Positions 1 through 8,952 of a DNA stretch of 64,000 nt are shown here, piece by piece. The notes beneath the pieces are model-generated. The model was not told the origin of the DNA. It was given only the letters and a program-made list of their open reading frames with translations, and did not search any database. Source of the stretch: Microlunatus parietis (GTDB lineage: Bacteria; Actinomycetota; Actinomycetes; Propionibacteriales; Propionibacteriaceae); the NCBI RefSeq assembly GCF_013407955.1, contig NZ_JACCBU010000001.1, positions 5,704,001 to 5,768,000 of the forward strand, in the 5' to 3' direction. Made by a program: the position numbers and the translations under genes. The stretch's first letter is position 1, and the number at the start of each line of letters is the position of its first letter.

Positions 1-2
1 CG

Positions 3-872
3 TTCGCCATGATCATGGGCGAGCACGCCCCCTCGACCGCGGTGATCGAAACGCTGTCCGGCGGACCGTTCGGAATGCAGCTGATCGGCGGCCGACTGCC
101 CTTCTTCGACCCGTACGGCTGGGATCCGGCGCTCGGCTTCGACAACCTGCTCGACGCCCTGGGCTGGACCGCGACCGAGACCTCCGGCGGCGACGAGGAC
201 GAGGCCGAGGCGCGGCTCCGGGCTGCCGCCGCCGACGGGCCGGTCTGGGTCGGGCCGGTCGAGATGGGCTATCTGGCGCACCAGCCGGAGATGCGCGGCC
301 CGATCGAGGCGGACCACTTCGTCGTCGTGCTGGAGGTTGGGCCGGACCTGGTCACGATGCACGATCCGCACGGCTTCCCGTACGCGACGCTGCCGGTGCG
401 CGACTTCCTCACCGCCTGGCGGGCCGACACGCTGCCGTACGGAAAGCCGTACACGTTGCGCTCCGGCTTCCGCCGCGAGACCGAGGTCACCGAGATCGAG
501 GCGCTGCGGCGCGGGATCGGCGCGGCGACGGCCTGGCTTGACCTCGATCCGGCCCGGGAGGTGCCGCCCGGGACGCTCGGCAACGGCGACGCGGCGCTCG
601 CCCTGGCCGACCTGTGGGAGGCCGGCCTGGACGACGGCCTGCGCGGTCACCTCGCCTACTTCGCGGTACGGGTCGGAGCGCGCCGGCTGGACGACGCGGC
701 GACCTGCCTGGCCCGGATCGGCCTCGACGAGGCGTCGGCCGTGTTGCGGGATCAGTCCCGGCTGGTCGGATCGCTGCAATATCCGGTCGTCACGAGGGAC
801 GACCCGGCCGTGGCGCGCGGGCTGCGGGCGCTCGCGCCGACCTACGACAAGCTCCGGGCGGCGCTGGGCTGA
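3..872 (+). CDS. C39-peptidase-like / BtrH-like protein, 5' end outside window
   Basis: The reading frame is open to the window edge, and the first ATG codons (9 and 15) have no room for a visible ribosome binding site, so the true start is probably upstream. The central segment around DHFVVVLEVGP followed by MHDPHGFP resembles the His and Asp-Pro part of papain-like C39/BtrH N-terminal domains, which cleave or transfer peptides. The matching N-terminal catalytic Cys is not seen: the expected stretch reads GEHAPST. The C-terminal third is helical, Ala/Asp-rich and unassigned. It ends about 30 bp before the operator of the TetR-ABC operon and is not part of that operon. The family call is tentative, and no substrate can be inferred. 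Confidence 0.5.
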   Translation, partial: FAMIMGEHAPSTAVIETLSGGPFGMQLIGGRLPFFDPYGWDPALGFDNLLDALGWTATETSGGDEDEAEARLRAAAADGPVWVGPVEMGYLAHQPEMRGPIEADHFVVVLEVGPDLVTMHDPHGFPYATLPVRDFLTAWRADTLPYGKPYTLRSGFRRETEVTEIEALRRGIGAATAWLDLDPAREVPPGTLGNGDAALALADLWEAGLDDGLRGHLAYFAVRVGARRLDDAATCLARIGLDEASAVLRDQSRLVGSLQYPVVTRDDPAVARGLRALAPTYDKLRAALG

Positions 873-902
873 CCATCACCGTGGCGGGCTGATCACGTGT
901 TA

Positions 903-955
903 CGCTACACTTGTGTAGCGAAAGGGTGATGAGCATGATCGTCCGGCCCGGATGA
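903..955 (+). promoter_or_regulatory. TetR operator, -10 box and 8-codon leader ORF
   Basis: A perfect inverted repeat CGCTACAC-TT-GTGTAGCG lies at 903-920. A -10-like TACACT (906-911) is inside it, so a bound repressor would block the polymerase. Downstream, AAAGGG (921-926) precedes an ATG at 929 that opens an 8-codon ORF (MSMIVRPG). Its TGA (953-955) overlaps the ATG of the TetR gene at 952. This suggests autoregulation, with translational coupling through the micro-ORF. Confidence 0.65.
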
Positions 956-1545
956 CTGGCCGGCCACGCAGCGGCGCGGCCGACGAAGCGATCTTGGAAG
1001 CGGCTCTGGAGTCGTTGATCGAGCGAGGGATCGAGGCCACCACCATCGATCAGGTGGCCCGAGACGCCGGCGTCGCTCGGACGACGGTCTATCGGCGCTA
1101 CCCGGACAAGAACCAGCTGCTCATCGCCGCGATCAAGCACGGTCATGATCAATTGCCGCTCCCTCCGGCGCCCGCGGAACCGACGATCGAAGACGTGATC
1201 AACGCCCTCGCGATCGCGCTGGCCGATCCGCGGGGTCGCCGACTGATCCGGCGGAATGCGTACTCGCTGCGCGATCATCCCGATCTTGAACGGTCCTATC
1301 GTGCGGCGAGTATTCAGGCTCGGGAGGACGCGATCCTCGATGCCCTGACCCGTGCTCACCGGGCCGGTCGGTTCCCGCCGGACTCCGATCCCGTCATGAT
1401 CCAGACCCTGCTGTTGGCCTCGATCACGTTCCACCTGTTCAACTACGACGACCAACGCACCGAGTCCGAGATCCGCGACTATTTCACAGCAGTTCTCAAG
1501 CATCTCGGGTACCGGAACAAGGCTTCGAAGGGGAGCCGACGATGA
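952..1545 (+). CDS. TetR/AcrR-family repressor of the adjacent ABC exporter
   Basis: This is a one-component regulator of 197 residues, normal for TetR proteins. The N-terminal helix-turn-helix is clear at about residues 32-55 ([12 protein letters not shown] followed by [10 protein letters not shown]); the C-terminal ligand-binding half is divergent, as usual. The start at 952 is forced because an in-frame stop lies at 916 with no other start between; it overlaps the stop of an 8-codon leader ORF. The gene ends in an ATGA overlap with the ATPase gene, so repressor, ATPase and permease form one operon. The palindrome at 903-920 is the likely binding site. The inferred role is derepression of export when a toxic ligand binds; the ligand cannot be predicted. 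Confidence 0.88.
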   Translation: MTGRPRSGAADEAILEAALESLIERGIEATTIDQVARDAGVARTTVYRRYPDKNQLLIAAIKHGHDQLPLPPAPAEPTIEDVINALAIALADPRGRRLIRRNAYSLRDHPDLERSYRAASIQAREDAILDALTRAHRAGRFPPDSDPVMIQTLLLASITFHLFNYDDQRTESEIRDYFTAVLKHLGYRNKASKGSRR

Positions 1546-2471
1546 CCACCGAAACCATGATCAGTAACAACCAGGACACCGATACGGTGATCCGCGTCCG
1601 CGGCCTGGTGAAGTCCTACGGGACGGTGCGGGCGCTCGATTCGCTCGACCTCAGCGTGCGCCGGGGCGAGGTGCACGGTTTTCTCGGGCCCAACGGAGCT
1701 GGCAAGACCACCACGATGAAGGTGCTGCTCGGGCTGGTTCGGGCCGACGGGGGCAGCGTCGAGCTGCTCGGCGGCGATCCCTGGCGAGACGCCGTTTCGC
1801 TGCATCGGCGGATCGCGTACGTGCCCGGAGATGTTGATCTTTGGCCGACGCTGACCGGCGGCGAGGCGATCGACCTGCTCGGCCGGATGCGCGGCGGCCT
1901 GAACGAGGCTCGGCGGGCCGACCTGATCGAGCAGTTCGATCTTGATCCGGGCAAGAAGGGCCGTACCTACTCCAAGGGCAACCGGCAGAAGGTCGCCCTG
2001 ATCGCGGCGCTCGCCACGGACGCAGAACTGCTCGTGCTCGACGAACCCACCTCGGGTCTCGACCCACTGATGGAGGTGGTGTTCCAGTCGGCGATCGCCG
2101 ACGCCAAGCTGCGCGGCTGCACCGTGCTGCTGTCCAGCCACATCCTGGCCGAGGTGGAACGGCTGTCCGATCGGATCAGTATCATCCGGGCCGGACAGAC
2201 CGTGCAGACCGGCTCGCTGGACGAGTTGCGGCACCTGACCCGGACCCACATCGACGCCCGGACAGCGAATCCAGTCACCGGCCTGGAGAGCGTCGAAGGA
2301 GTGGCGGACCTCGAATTCGATCATGACCGGGTGGAGTTCAGCGTGGCCAGCGATCGGCTCGACGCGGCGCTGAAACACCTCGGCCGCTTCGACATCTGCG
2401 CGTTGACCAGCCAGCCGCCGACCCTCGAAGAGATCATGCTGCGGCACTACCGGAGGGCCGGTGATGAGTGA
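1542..2471 (+). CDS. ABC exporter ATP-binding protein (drug-resistance type)
   Basis: The cytoplasmic ATPase of a two-gene exporter, 309 residues. Walker A GPNGAGKT is at residues 49-56, the signature region reads SKGNRQK (144-150, a variant of LSGGQ), and Walker B LLVLDEP has its Asp-Glu at 167-168. A C-terminal extension of about 90 residues follows, typical of the DrrA/CcmA-like antibiotic-resistance subgroup. Its start overlaps the TetR stop (ATGA) and its end overlaps the permease start by 8 bp, so expression is coupled. It should power the 12-helix permease encoded next. Substrate unknown; related systems export polyketide-type antibiotics. Confidence 0.93.
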   Translation: MTTETMISNNQDTDTVIRVRGLVKSYGTVRALDSLDLSVRRGEVHGFLGPNGAGKTTTMKVLLGLVRADGGSVELLGGDPWRDAVSLHRRIAYVPGDVDLWPTLTGGEAIDLLGRMRGGLNEARRADLIEQFDLDPGKKGRTYSKGNRQKVALIAALATDAELLVLDEPTSGLDPLMEVVFQSAIADAKLRGCTVLLSSHILAEVERLSDRISIIRAGQTVQTGSLDELRHLTRTHIDARTANPVTGLESVEGVADLEFDHDRVEFSVASDRLDAALKHLGRFDICALTSQPPTLEEIMLRHYRRAGDE

Positions 2472-4065
2472 CACAGTGGCCGTACGGGCTTGGGGCTCGG
2501 TGCCGGCAAGCGAGAGTTCGCTGACCGGAACAGCTTTGCTGCTGCGCCTCGCCCTGCGCCGGGACCGGATCAAGATCGTCGTCTGGCCGGCGGGAATCGC
2601 TCTCTTCGTCGTGTTGTTCGCCAACAACCTGCGGACGATGGCGAGTCAGGGGAGACTGTCGGAGTTGACGGCGCAGATGTCGGACGCGATGGGCATGCTG
2701 CAGTTCTTCGTCGGTCCGGCCTTCGGCCTGGATCAGGGACGCATCGAACTCTTCTTCCTGATGTACACCCAGGAGTTCCTGCTCGCCGCCGCGTTGATGA
2801 ATCTTCTGTTGATCATTCGGCACACCCGTGGCGAGGAGGAACACGGCCGGACCGAGCTGGTCCGCTCGGCGGTGATCGGCCGGCACGCTCCGTTGACGGC
2901 GGCGATGATCACTGCGCTGATCACCAACGCCCTGACGGTGGTCTTGGTCACCGGCACGACGCTGGCCATCGGCTTCGCTGCCAGCGACGCCGTGCTGTTC
3001 GGTGTCGGCGTCGGTCTGACCGGGATGATCTTCGCTGGAGTGACCGCGATCAGTTGCCAACTCACCGAGGGTGGCAGGGCGGCCGGCGCCCTGGTCGGGC
3101 TCCTACTGGCCGTCGCGTTCATGGTGCGGGGCGTGGGATCGGTGATCGACAACGACGGCTGGCTGGTCTGGCTGTCGCCGTTCTCGTGGGCGCCGATGAC
3201 ACGGGTCATGGTGGAGCCGAGGATCTGGCCGCTGGCGATCCCGATCGTGGTCGCCGCCTGCTGCTTCGCCGTCGGGTATGTGCTGTCCGCTCGCCGCGAC
3301 GTCGGGGCCGGGCTGCTGCCTACCCGGGCGGGTCGGGTGCGCGCGGCAGGCTGGCTGCGGTCATCCCTGGCGCTGGCGTACCGGCTGCAGCGGGGCAGCC
3401 TTGGCTGGTGGCTGCTCTCGATGACCGTGCTGGCGGTGATCTGGGGCGCTCTCGTCAACTCCGTTCAACTGGGCATGATCGAGGGCCTGGACGGAGACAT
3501 CGTGGCCGGCTACCTCAGCCTGATGGGCGTGACCCAGGTGCTGGTCGTCGGTGGGTACGTCGTGATCATGCTGTACCGGCTGAAGACGGAGGAGACCAGC
3601 GGGCGGCTCGAAGCGGTGTTGTCCACGTCGACCGGACGGGTCGCCTGGCTCGGCTCCTGGACGCTGGTCACCGGTCTCGGCGTCGGCCTGCAGTTGATCA
3701 TGATCGGCGCGGGGATCGGGCTCGGCGGCGCGGCGACGACTGGAAATGGCGTCTGGCTGGGCGTGATGCTCGGCGCGGTGACATCCCGGATGCCCGAACT
3801 GCTGGTCCTGCTGGCAATCGGCGCACTGCTGTACGGGCTGGCGCCGCGGCTGCTCTGGCTGACCTGGCTCGTGCTCGGGTACGGAGTCGTCATCCGGTTC
3901 TTCGGCCAGGGGTTGCCCGGCTGGCTGATCGCGGCATCGCCCTTCCAACACCTGGCGCGGATTCCGGTGGAAGGGTTCACCGCGACGCCGGTGGCCGTCC
4001 TGTTGGCGCTGGCCGCGGTCGGCTTCGGGATCGGGCAAGGGGCGTTCCGCCGGCGCAGTCTTTGA
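2464..4065 (+). CDS. ABC exporter permease, putative polyketide-antibiotic exporter family
   Basis: An integral membrane protein of 533 residues with about 12 predicted helices arranged as two similar halves, the layout of the TnrB3-like 'exporter of polyketide antibiotics' permeases. Each half has a conserved cytoplasmic turn with an E-x-x-G-R-x-E/L-x-V/L motif ([14 protein letters not shown] in the first half, [14 protein letters not shown] in the second), which supports an ancient internal duplication. Translation starts at ATG 2464, or at the adjacent in-frame GTG 2461, overlapping the ATPase stop. It acts with the upstream ATPase. No native substrate can be deduced. Confidence 0.9.
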   Translation: MSDTVAVRAWGSVPASESSLTGTALLLRLALRRDRIKIVVWPAGIALFVVLFANNLRTMASQGRLSELTAQMSDAMGMLQFFVGPAFGLDQGRIELFFLMYTQEFLLAAALMNLLLIIRHTRGEEEHGRTELVRSAVIGRHAPLTAAMITALITNALTVVLVTGTTLAIGFAASDAVLFGVGVGLTGMIFAGVTAISCQLTEGGRAAGALVGLLLAVAFMVRGVGSVIDNDGWLVWLSPFSWAPMTRVMVEPRIWPLAIPIVVAACCFAVGYVLSARRDVGAGLLPTRAGRVRAAGWLRSSLALAYRLQRGSLGWWLLSMTVLAVIWGALVNSVQLGMIEGLDGDIVAGYLSLMGVTQVLVVGGYVVIMLYRLKTEETSGRLEAVLSTSTGRVAWLGSWTLVTGLGVGLQLIMIGAGIGLGGAATTGNGVWLGVMLGAVTSRMPELLVLLAIGALLYGLAPRLLWLTWLVLGYGVVIRFFGQGLPGWLIAASPFQHLARIPVEGFTATPVAVLLALAAVGFGIGQGAFRRRSL

Positions 4066-4078
4066 TGGTCCGACCGGG

Positions 4079-4117
4079 TAGCCTGTCGCCATGACTACGG
4101 CGGGGGAGACACCATGA
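4079..4117 (+). promoter_or_regulatory. Leaderless promoter and 8-codon micro-ORF before rlmN
   Basis: TAGCCT (4079-4084) sits 6 nt before an ATG at 4091, the spacing expected for a leaderless actinobacterial transcript. That ATG opens an 8-codon ORF (MTTAGETP) whose TGA (4115-4117) overlaps the rlmN ATG (4114). A GGGGGAGA sequence inside the micro-ORF could serve as Shine-Dalgarno sequence for rlmN. RlmN synthesis would therefore be coupled to translation of the micro-ORF. Confidence 0.55.
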
Positions 4118-5235
4118 GCGGGGGCACGCTGCCGCTCGTCTTCTCCGCGCCCCGACGCGGAAAGCCGCCGCGGCACTGGGCCGACCTGACTGCGGCCGAG
4201 CGGCGGGAGGCGGTCGAGGCCCTCGGCCACCGCGCGTTCCGGGCCCGCCAGCTTTCCGCCCACTACTTCGCCGGCCTGCGTACTGACCCGGCCGAATGGA
4301 CCGACCTGCCGGCCGAGGTCCGCGACGAACTCGCCACGACCTTCATGCCGCCGCTGCTGAACCGGGTCCACGAACTGACCTGCGACGACGGTGCGACGGT
4401 GAAGTCGCTGTGGCGGCTGCACGACGGCGCGACCGTCGAGAGCGTCCTGATGCGCTATCCGGACCGGGCCACCATGTGCGTGTCCAGCCAGGCCGGCTGC
4501 GGCATGGCCTGCCCGTTCTGCGCGACCGGGCAGGGCGGGCTGCAACGCAACATGAGCACCGCCGAGATCGTCGAACAGGTCGTCGACGGCGCCCGGCGGC
4601 TGGGCCGCGGCGAGATCGCCGGCGGACCCGGCCGGATCTCCAACGTCGTGTTCATGGGCATGGGCGAGCCGATGGCCAACTACAAGGCCGTCATCGGCGC
4701 GGTCCGGCAGCTCGTCACCCCGGCGCCGGACGGTCTCGGCATGAGCGCCCGCGGCATCACCGTCTCCACCGTCGGCCTGGTGCCGCGGATCCAGCAGCTG
4801 GCCACCGAGGGCCTGCCGGTCACTCTGGCCATCTCACTGCACGCCCCGGACGACGAGCTGCGCGACGAGCTGGTCCCGGTGAACACCCGCTGGAACGTCG
4901 ACGAGGTCGTCGACGCTGCCTGGGAGTACGCCAAGATCACCAAGCGCCGGGTCTCGATCGAGTACATCTTGATCAAGGACATCAATGATCAAGCTCACCG
5001 CGCCGATCTGCTGGCCAAGGTGCTGCGGCGCGGCAACTGGGGCTGGGTCCACGTCAACCTGATCCCGCTCAACCCAACTAAAGGTGCGACCAAGTGGCAG
5101 CCTTCCGACTTGGCCGACCAGGAGGAGTTCGTTCGGCGCCTGGAGCACCGAGGCGTTCCGGTCACCGTACGTGACACACGTGGCCGGGAGATCGATGCTG
5201 CCTGCGGACAACTCGCGGCCAGCGAGCGCGCATAG
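4114..5235 (+). CDS. rlmN: Dual-specificity RNA methyltransferase RlmN, C-terminus supplied by the mobile element
   Basis: A radical SAM enzyme that methylates C2 of A2503 in 23S rRNA and A37 of some tRNAs. The [4Fe-4S] motif is C129-x3-C133-x2-C136 (CGMACPFC). The essential methyl-carrying cysteine is C364 in the C-terminal IDAACGQL. The length of 373 residues is normal. Up to about N320 the codons look chromosomal; after the NPT at residues 320-322 the sequence changes character. A second, closely similar rlmN 3' end lies 24 kb downstream at 29313-29477. The gene is therefore a chimera: the element's left end restores the frame and provides the catalytic cysteine, so integration should not abolish activity. 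Confidence 0.95.
   Translation: MSGGTLPLVFSAPRRGKPPRHWADLTAAERREAVEALGHRAFRARQLSAHYFAGLRTDPAEWTDLPAEVRDELATTFMPPLLNRVHELTCDDGATVKSLWRLHDGATVESVLMRYPDRATMCVSSQAGCGMACPFCATGQGGLQRNMSTAEIVEQVVDGARRLGRGEIAGGPGRISNVVFMGMGEPMANYKAVIGAVRQLVTPAPDGLGMSARGITVSTVGLVPRIQQLATEGLPVTLAISLHAPDDELRDELVPVNTRWNVDEVVDAAWEYAKITKRRVSIEYILIKDINDQAHRADLLAKVLRRGNWGWVHVNLIPLNPTKGATKWQPSDLADQEEFVRRLEHRGVPVTVRDTRGREIDAACGQLAASERA
5071..5085. other. attL junction (approximate)
   Basis: This is the region where chromosomal rlmN passes into element-supplied rlmN sequence. Codon by codon, the left side reads L-N-P-T-K-G and the right junction reads L-N-P-T-P-G. Only short identities are shared, including CC and AC in the P-T codons and GGT in the Gly codon. 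This fits serine-recombinase crossover, which needs only a 2-bp core. The exact dinucleotide cannot be fixed without the empty site. Confidence 0.6.
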
Positions 5236-5243
5236 CCGGGACC

Positions 5244-5654
5244 TCAGCTCGCGCGAGCTTCACCAACTGACAAGGGCGGGTCGCCGTTGCCCTTCCAGGC
5301 CCACCGCAACGTCGCGGCGGCTCCCTCGATGATCAGCCGGCGCGGGTCGTCGGTTCCCTGCACTCGAATCGACGCCCTCTCTGCTGCCTGAAACTCGCGT
5401 TCGAGCAACTCTTCGTGCGCGCGGCGCCGGGTCCGCGTTATCGGTGCGAAAGCGGGACTGGGACGGCCGTTGAAGACGACGGTTGCACAGGCGATCCACC
5501 TGCACATCAGGGTCACGCCGGTCGCGTACTCGTCAGTCTTGCCAAGTTGCTCGGCCGCCCGCCAGACCTCCGCAAAGGTGACGCGCGGCACCCGGAGATT
5601 CCCGGTAGGGATCCCTTCGATGTCCTCCGCGCGAATGTCCATGCCTTCAACCAT
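5244..5654 (-). CDS. Hypothetical protein at the left end of the element
   Basis: A protein of 136 residues, or 132 if the second Met (MDIRAEDIEG) is the start; neither start has a convincing ribosome binding site. It has a compact N-terminal segment with an aromatic, Arg-rich helix, then a Cys/Met-rich hydrophobic patch (VTLMCRWIACATVVF), a basic central helix and a Gly/Asn-rich end. No known domain is recognised. It is convergent with rlmN, 8 bp away, and divergent from the next unknown gene, so it is the first gene inside the element. Readthrough from rlmN would run antisense into it. Its function is unknown. Confidence 0.6.
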   Translation of the reverse strand: MVEGMDIRAEDIEGIPTGNLRVPRVTFAEVWRAAEQLGKTDEYATGVTLMCRWIACATVVFNGRPSPAFAPITRTRRRAHEELLEREFQAAERASIRVQGTDDPRRLIIEGAAATLRWAWKGNGDPPLSVGEARAS

Positions 5655-5783
5655 CGCACGGACGTATGACAGTTCCTAGCCCCAATTGGCGCAGGAACCA
5701 TTTCTCCGCGGTCAGTCGAGTGTCGTACGCGGGTGCAACACTTGTTGATCCGAGCCAATTTACCGAGCGGGAGGACTTGGCAG

Positions 5784-6473
5784 ATGAGCAATCGGCGCAA
5801 GCGGAAGCAGTCGCAGTTTCGGCGGATGGTGGGTACTCCGACGATGAACCTGGGCAGAGATGCCACCGGCCGGCCGGTGCTGCCCGACGGCGTGGGGACG
5901 GATCAGGCTGAGATCGAGCGCATCGCGAACGACACCCACACGAACGCTCGGGCGATCTTTTCGACGCACCCGGCGATCGGGCTGGGTAGCCCTGTCACGC
6001 TGGCGAGGAACATTCAGGCTGTCGGTCCGACGTTCGTGCCCGATCCCACCGCCGAGGCGCTGCCGGTCGTGCTCTTCGAGCCGGAGAAGGCGCTGATGAT
6101 GTCGGATCCGCTGAACGGCGAGACGAGTGAGGTCCAGGTCGCCGGCATTTGCCGGCAGGGCTTCACGCGCTGGCCGCCCGTGGCGACGATGCTCAAGGGC
6201 GCACCAGGTTGGTCGGTGCGACGGGTCGGCAAGACGCTTGAGCTGCGGGACGAGCAGGACGGGTTATGGGCGGTCGCGGAACTGACTCCGGATCCTGAGT
6301 GGATCTCAGCGGCCGTCAGCCAGCGCTACGTGACGGTCGTCTACGGGCCCAAGATCGGAGTTCGGACGCCACCTTCGTCAACCGGCTACAGCGAATCTGA
6401 CCGGAAAGCGGAACTCGCCGAGTCGCGGAAATTCGGCATGGTCGCGACTGCGATCGTCGAGTGGCGCGGCTGA
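5784..6473 (+). CDS. Hypothetical cargo protein (229 aa)
   Basis: ATG 5784 is preferred because GGGAGG (5769-5774) lies 9 nt upstream. The product opens with a very basic stretch (MSNRRKRKQSQFRR), then a region with many Thr/Ala/Pro residues and a beta-rich C-terminal half (SVRRVGKTLELRDEQDGLW). No signal peptide, membrane helix or catalytic motif is evident. It is the first of a rightward series of unknown genes ending at the NYN gene; a 189-bp gap separates it from the next, so it may have its own transcript. GC content looks lower than in the chromosomal arms. Not recognised. Confidence 0.65.
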   Translation: MSNRRKRKQSQFRRMVGTPTMNLGRDATGRPVLPDGVGTDQAEIERIANDTHTNARAIFSTHPAIGLGSPVTLARNIQAVGPTFVPDPTAEALPVVLFEPEKALMMSDPLNGETSEVQVAGICRQGFTRWPPVATMLKGAPGWSVRRVGKTLELRDEQDGLWAVAELTPDPEWISAAVSQRYVTVVYGPKIGVRTPPSSTGYSESDRKAELAESRKFGMVATAIVEWRG

Positions 6474-6662
6474 GCCGGGTCTTGAAATGCGCGAAGGCCG
6501 GGTCCCGTCGTCCGGCGGGGGTTCCGACCTCACGGCTTCCCAACTGTCAGCGTCAGCGGGCTTACGCGCAAGCCTACACAGCCGGGCGACTCGACTCACC
6601 CTGGAGACGCGCCGCGGGTGCGTCCGGGCGATCGACTGGGTTCCGATGCGAGACTCGCTGTC

Positions 6663-7310
6663 ATGACTGGTATCGATGATGCGCAAGCGCGACATGGTAA
6701 CTATCGTGCCGACTGCGACCGGCTGCGGGCGATCTGGGAGAAGACGATCGCGGGGCGCGGCGGGCCGTTGCCTGGGGCGATTCTTGATCCGATCCGGACT
6801 CCCACCGGATGGTGCGGTCAGGTCCAGTTGAGACCAGGTCAGCATTCCACGCGGAGTGTTATTGACGCCTCGTCATCAATCGCAGCGGCGTTCGGTCTGC
6901 CGCGAGGCTCGATCGTCGTCGAGGGTGGTGTTGATGAGACGGCGGATACCGCGTTCATCTGGGCCTACGATGCGCCTTCGCAAGCTGACTATCACGAGCA
7001 CCGACCAATGCGAATTCCGGACCACTCGATCGGCAAGACGAAAGACATCCATAGAAGTCATGTGCGGGGTTGGGCCTCCGACTACCGCGGCGCCTGGCAG
7101 GCCCTACTCGCCAACCGTGGACAGGGCAAGATCATTGACGACGTGGTGCACCGGCTCCTACGACTGCGGGCGGGGTTGATCGATCTGCTGCCCGACAGTG
7201 CGCCGGATGCGATGCGGGACCTGTTGGTCGAACAGGGCGTCACGGCGGAATCACTTCCACGCGATCTTGTCGAGTTGTGCGGTCTTTCCTACGACAGGGA
7301 TCGGCGATGA
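6663..7310 (+). CDS. Hypothetical cargo protein (215 aa)
   Basis: Not recognised with confidence. The first half (IRTPTGWCGQVQLRPGQ, then AAAFGLPRGSIVVEGG) has the rhythm of the N-terminal region of FtsK/TraB-type mobile-element translocases, where a beta-sheet is followed by an A-x-A-hG-L-P motif, but no ATPase domain follows. The second half is helical and Asp/Leu/Arg-rich. ATG 6663 is the first good start; no strong ribosome binding site is visible. Its stop overlaps the next start (ATGA), so it is co-translated with the 153-residue protein downstream. It could be a degenerate translocase fragment or an independent cargo protein. Confidence 0.6.
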   Translation: MTGIDDAQARHGNYRADCDRLRAIWEKTIAGRGGPLPGAILDPIRTPTGWCGQVQLRPGQHSTRSVIDASSSIAAAFGLPRGSIVVEGGVDETADTAFIWAYDAPSQADYHEHRPMRIPDHSIGKTKDIHRSHVRGWASDYRGAWQALLANRGQGKIIDDVVHRLLRLRAGLIDLLPDSAPDAMRDLLVEQGVTAESLPRDLVELCGLSYDRDRR

Positions 7311-7768
7311 AGGAGACCAGGCAGCAGAGGCGAGCGCGGGAGCGCGCCGAAGCCAAAGCAGCACGGTCGTCGCCGACGAACTTGGCGCTGCCATCCACGT
7401 TGGGCGTTGCCGCCTCCGCCGATCCTACGAGTGCACCCGGAACCAGTAGCCACAGCTCCTCGGCGACAAAGGTCATGGAGGTTCGGCTTTACGGCACCTA
7501 CTTCAGCGGCGACGACCTGGATGAGTACGAGGATCCCTACGTGGCATGGTCGGCCGAGTGGGCCTGGAGGGACAACAGCGTCGGCACTGAGGACGGTAGC
7601 AACGACATTGCAGAACTTGTTTCGATCGTGCTGTCAAGCATAAGGAAGATGGCAAGGGGTCGAACCGTTGAACTTGACTGGGAAGTCAACGAAATCGACG
7701 GGCTCCGGCCCGGTGCCGTAGACAAGGAGTTGGCTGCCGCCGGGGTCACCTTGCCGACTCACGTCTAG
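7307..7768 (+). CDS. Hypothetical cargo protein (153 aa)
   Basis: Starts in an ATGA overlap with the preceding gene. The N-terminus is strongly basic (KETRQQRRARERAEAKAAR) and could bind nucleic acid. A Ser/Thr/Ala-rich linker of about 35 residues follows, then a folded acidic C-terminal domain with Trp-rich (AWSAEWAWRDN) and Asp/Glu-rich segments. No signal peptide is present. Coupling to its neighbour and close spacing to the NYN gene suggest a three-gene unit. Function unknown. Confidence 0.62.
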   Translation: MKETRQQRRARERAEAKAARSSPTNLALPSTLGVAASADPTSAPGTSSHSSSATKVMEVRLYGTYFSGDDLDEYEDPYVAWSAEWAWRDNSVGTEDGSNDIAELVSIVLSSIRKMARGRTVELDWEVNEIDGLRPGAVDKELAAAGVTLPTHV

Positions 7769-7822
7769 CTTGTGCCGTGTCGCAGACCGAGGTGTGCCCA
7801 GGCCTCTCCGAGAATCGAGGTT

Positions 7823-8512
7823 GTGACCACGTCTGAGCCGGAACCGAAGCCGCGTCCTCGGACGATCGTCTACGTTGACGGGTTCAACCTGTACTACCGG
7901 CTCCGGAAGACTCCGTTCAAATGGCTGGATCTCGGCGCCATGTTCCGCGGCTTGCTGCACGACCACGACATCGTCGGCATCCGCTACTGCACAGCTCGGG
8001 TGAAGGAACTGCCGGACAACCCTGGGGTGGCGGCGCGGCAGGAGGCCTACCTAGCTGCACTGCGGTCCGTGCCGGGACTGTCGATTCACTACGGAAAGTT
8101 CCGGGCAGATAAGAAGTACGCCCGGCTGGTCAACCCGCCGCCACCGCCGGACCCCCCGACCGTGCTGGTGCACAAGTTTGAGGAGAAGGGCAGTGACGTC
8201 AACCTGGCGACACTGATGCTGGTCGACGCCTTCGACCAGGCCTGCGACGCGTCGGTCCTGGTGAGCAACGACTCCGATTTAGTCCTGCCGTTGTCGCTTC
8301 TCGGGAGTCGGTTCGGGCAGACGATCGGTCTCGTGAACCCATGGGATGCACCGCCGAACCGGGAGTTGCTCGCCACCCGTCCGACGATCATTCGTCGGAT
8401 CCGAGACGGTTTGCTCGCTGCGTCACAGTTCGATAGCCCGCTGATCGTCGGCAACCGCACACTGCACCGGCCGGCAGCGTGGCCAGCGCCGCCGAGGCCT
8501 GTGGGTACCTAA
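7823..8512 (+). CDS. NYN-domain (PIN-like) ribonuclease
   Basis: A NYN/LabA-type nuclease fold. The first acidic motif is V-Y-V-D19-G-F-N22; the later motifs KGSDVNL and SNDSDL supply the other metal-binding Asp residues, so the site looks intact. Family members are metal-dependent RNases. The start is uncertain: GTG 7823 places Met 18 residues before the catalytic Asp, while an earlier GTG at 7772 would add 17 residues. The C-terminal 30 residues are Pro/Arg-rich. It is the last gene of the left cargo block and is followed by a strong terminator. An RNase on a mobile element could act in defence, toxin-antitoxin or exclusion functions; this is inference only. Confidence 0.82.
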   Translation: MTTSEPEPKPRPRTIVYVDGFNLYYRLRKTPFKWLDLGAMFRGLLHDHDIVGIRYCTARVKELPDNPGVAARQEAYLAALRSVPGLSIHYGKFRADKKYARLVNPPPPPDPPTVLVHKFEEKGSDVNLATLMLVDAFDQACDASVLVSNDSDLVLPLSLLGSRFGQTIGLVNPWDAPPNRELLATRPTIIRRIRDGLLAASQFDSPLIVGNRTLHRPAAWPAPPRPVGT

Positions 8513-8519
8513 GAAAGCA

Positions 8520-8543
8520 GAAACCCCGCCGTAGCGGGGTTTC
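8520..8543. terminator. Bidirectional terminator hairpin
   Basis: GAAACCCCGC-CGTA-GCGGGGTTTC forms a perfect 10-bp stem with a 4-nt loop. It lies between the rightward NYN gene and the leftward cupin gene and can terminate both. Confidence 0.88.
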
Positions 8544-8604
8544 GCGGCCAACTGCTCAAGTCAGCTGGTGGGTTATGGCCCCAGAGTAGCAGCTACGTCG
8601 TAAT

Positions 8605-8952
8605 TCAGACGACAGACGGCCAGCGGACCGTCACGACAACAGCATCTGTCACGGCCTGCCACGAGTGGTCTGTGCCGGCGCCCCACAGCACGTAGTCCCC
8701 TTGCCGCTCAAGCGTCACGCTGTCGCCGGGGAGGTCGAGTCGAAACGTGCCGCTGACAAGGAGCAGCAGCGTGGTGCGCTTCTCGCCGGTGGTCCACTCT
8801 GGGCGCGACTGGCCGGCCGGATGCACACCCCACTTAACTTCCAGGTCACCAGTGGCGCGCATGGAGCCTGCGGGCTCCATGAAGTGGCCGAGCAACCAGC
8901 CGCGGGTTGCGGTCTCGTCGTTGGCATTGCCGGTGTGCCAGTCAGCGGTCAT
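8605..8952 (-). CDS. Cupin-like protein coupled to the helix-turn-helix/Nudix regulator
   Basis: A 115-residue single-domain protein with the beta-rich pattern of small cupins (LLLVSGTFRLDLPGDSV, then GDYVLWGAGTDHSW). Close relatives in actinomycetes are often mislabelled signal peptidase I, but no Ser/Lys catalytic dyad or membrane anchor is present. The start at 8952 overlaps the stop of the upstream regulator gene (ATGA), so it is made from the same mRNA. Only a few candidate metal ligands are visible, so it may bind a small ligand without metal. A role as partner or sensor for the regulator is inferred from coupling alone. Confidence 0.75.
   Translation of the reverse strand: MTADWHTGNANDETATRGWLLGHFMEPAGSMRATGDLEVKWGVHPAGQSRPEWTTGEKRTTLLLLVSGTFRLDLPGDSVTLERQGDYVLWGAGTDHSWQAVTDAVVVTVRWPSVV

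Noticed and set aside
9-872. Complete gene starting at ATG 9
   Set aside because: The frame is open upstream to the window edge and the ATG lies at the edge; a complete start cannot be supported.
6663-7310. FtsK/TraB-type translocase
   Set aside because: Only a vague N-terminal resemblance; no Walker motifs or FtsK domain follow, so it is left as hypothetical.
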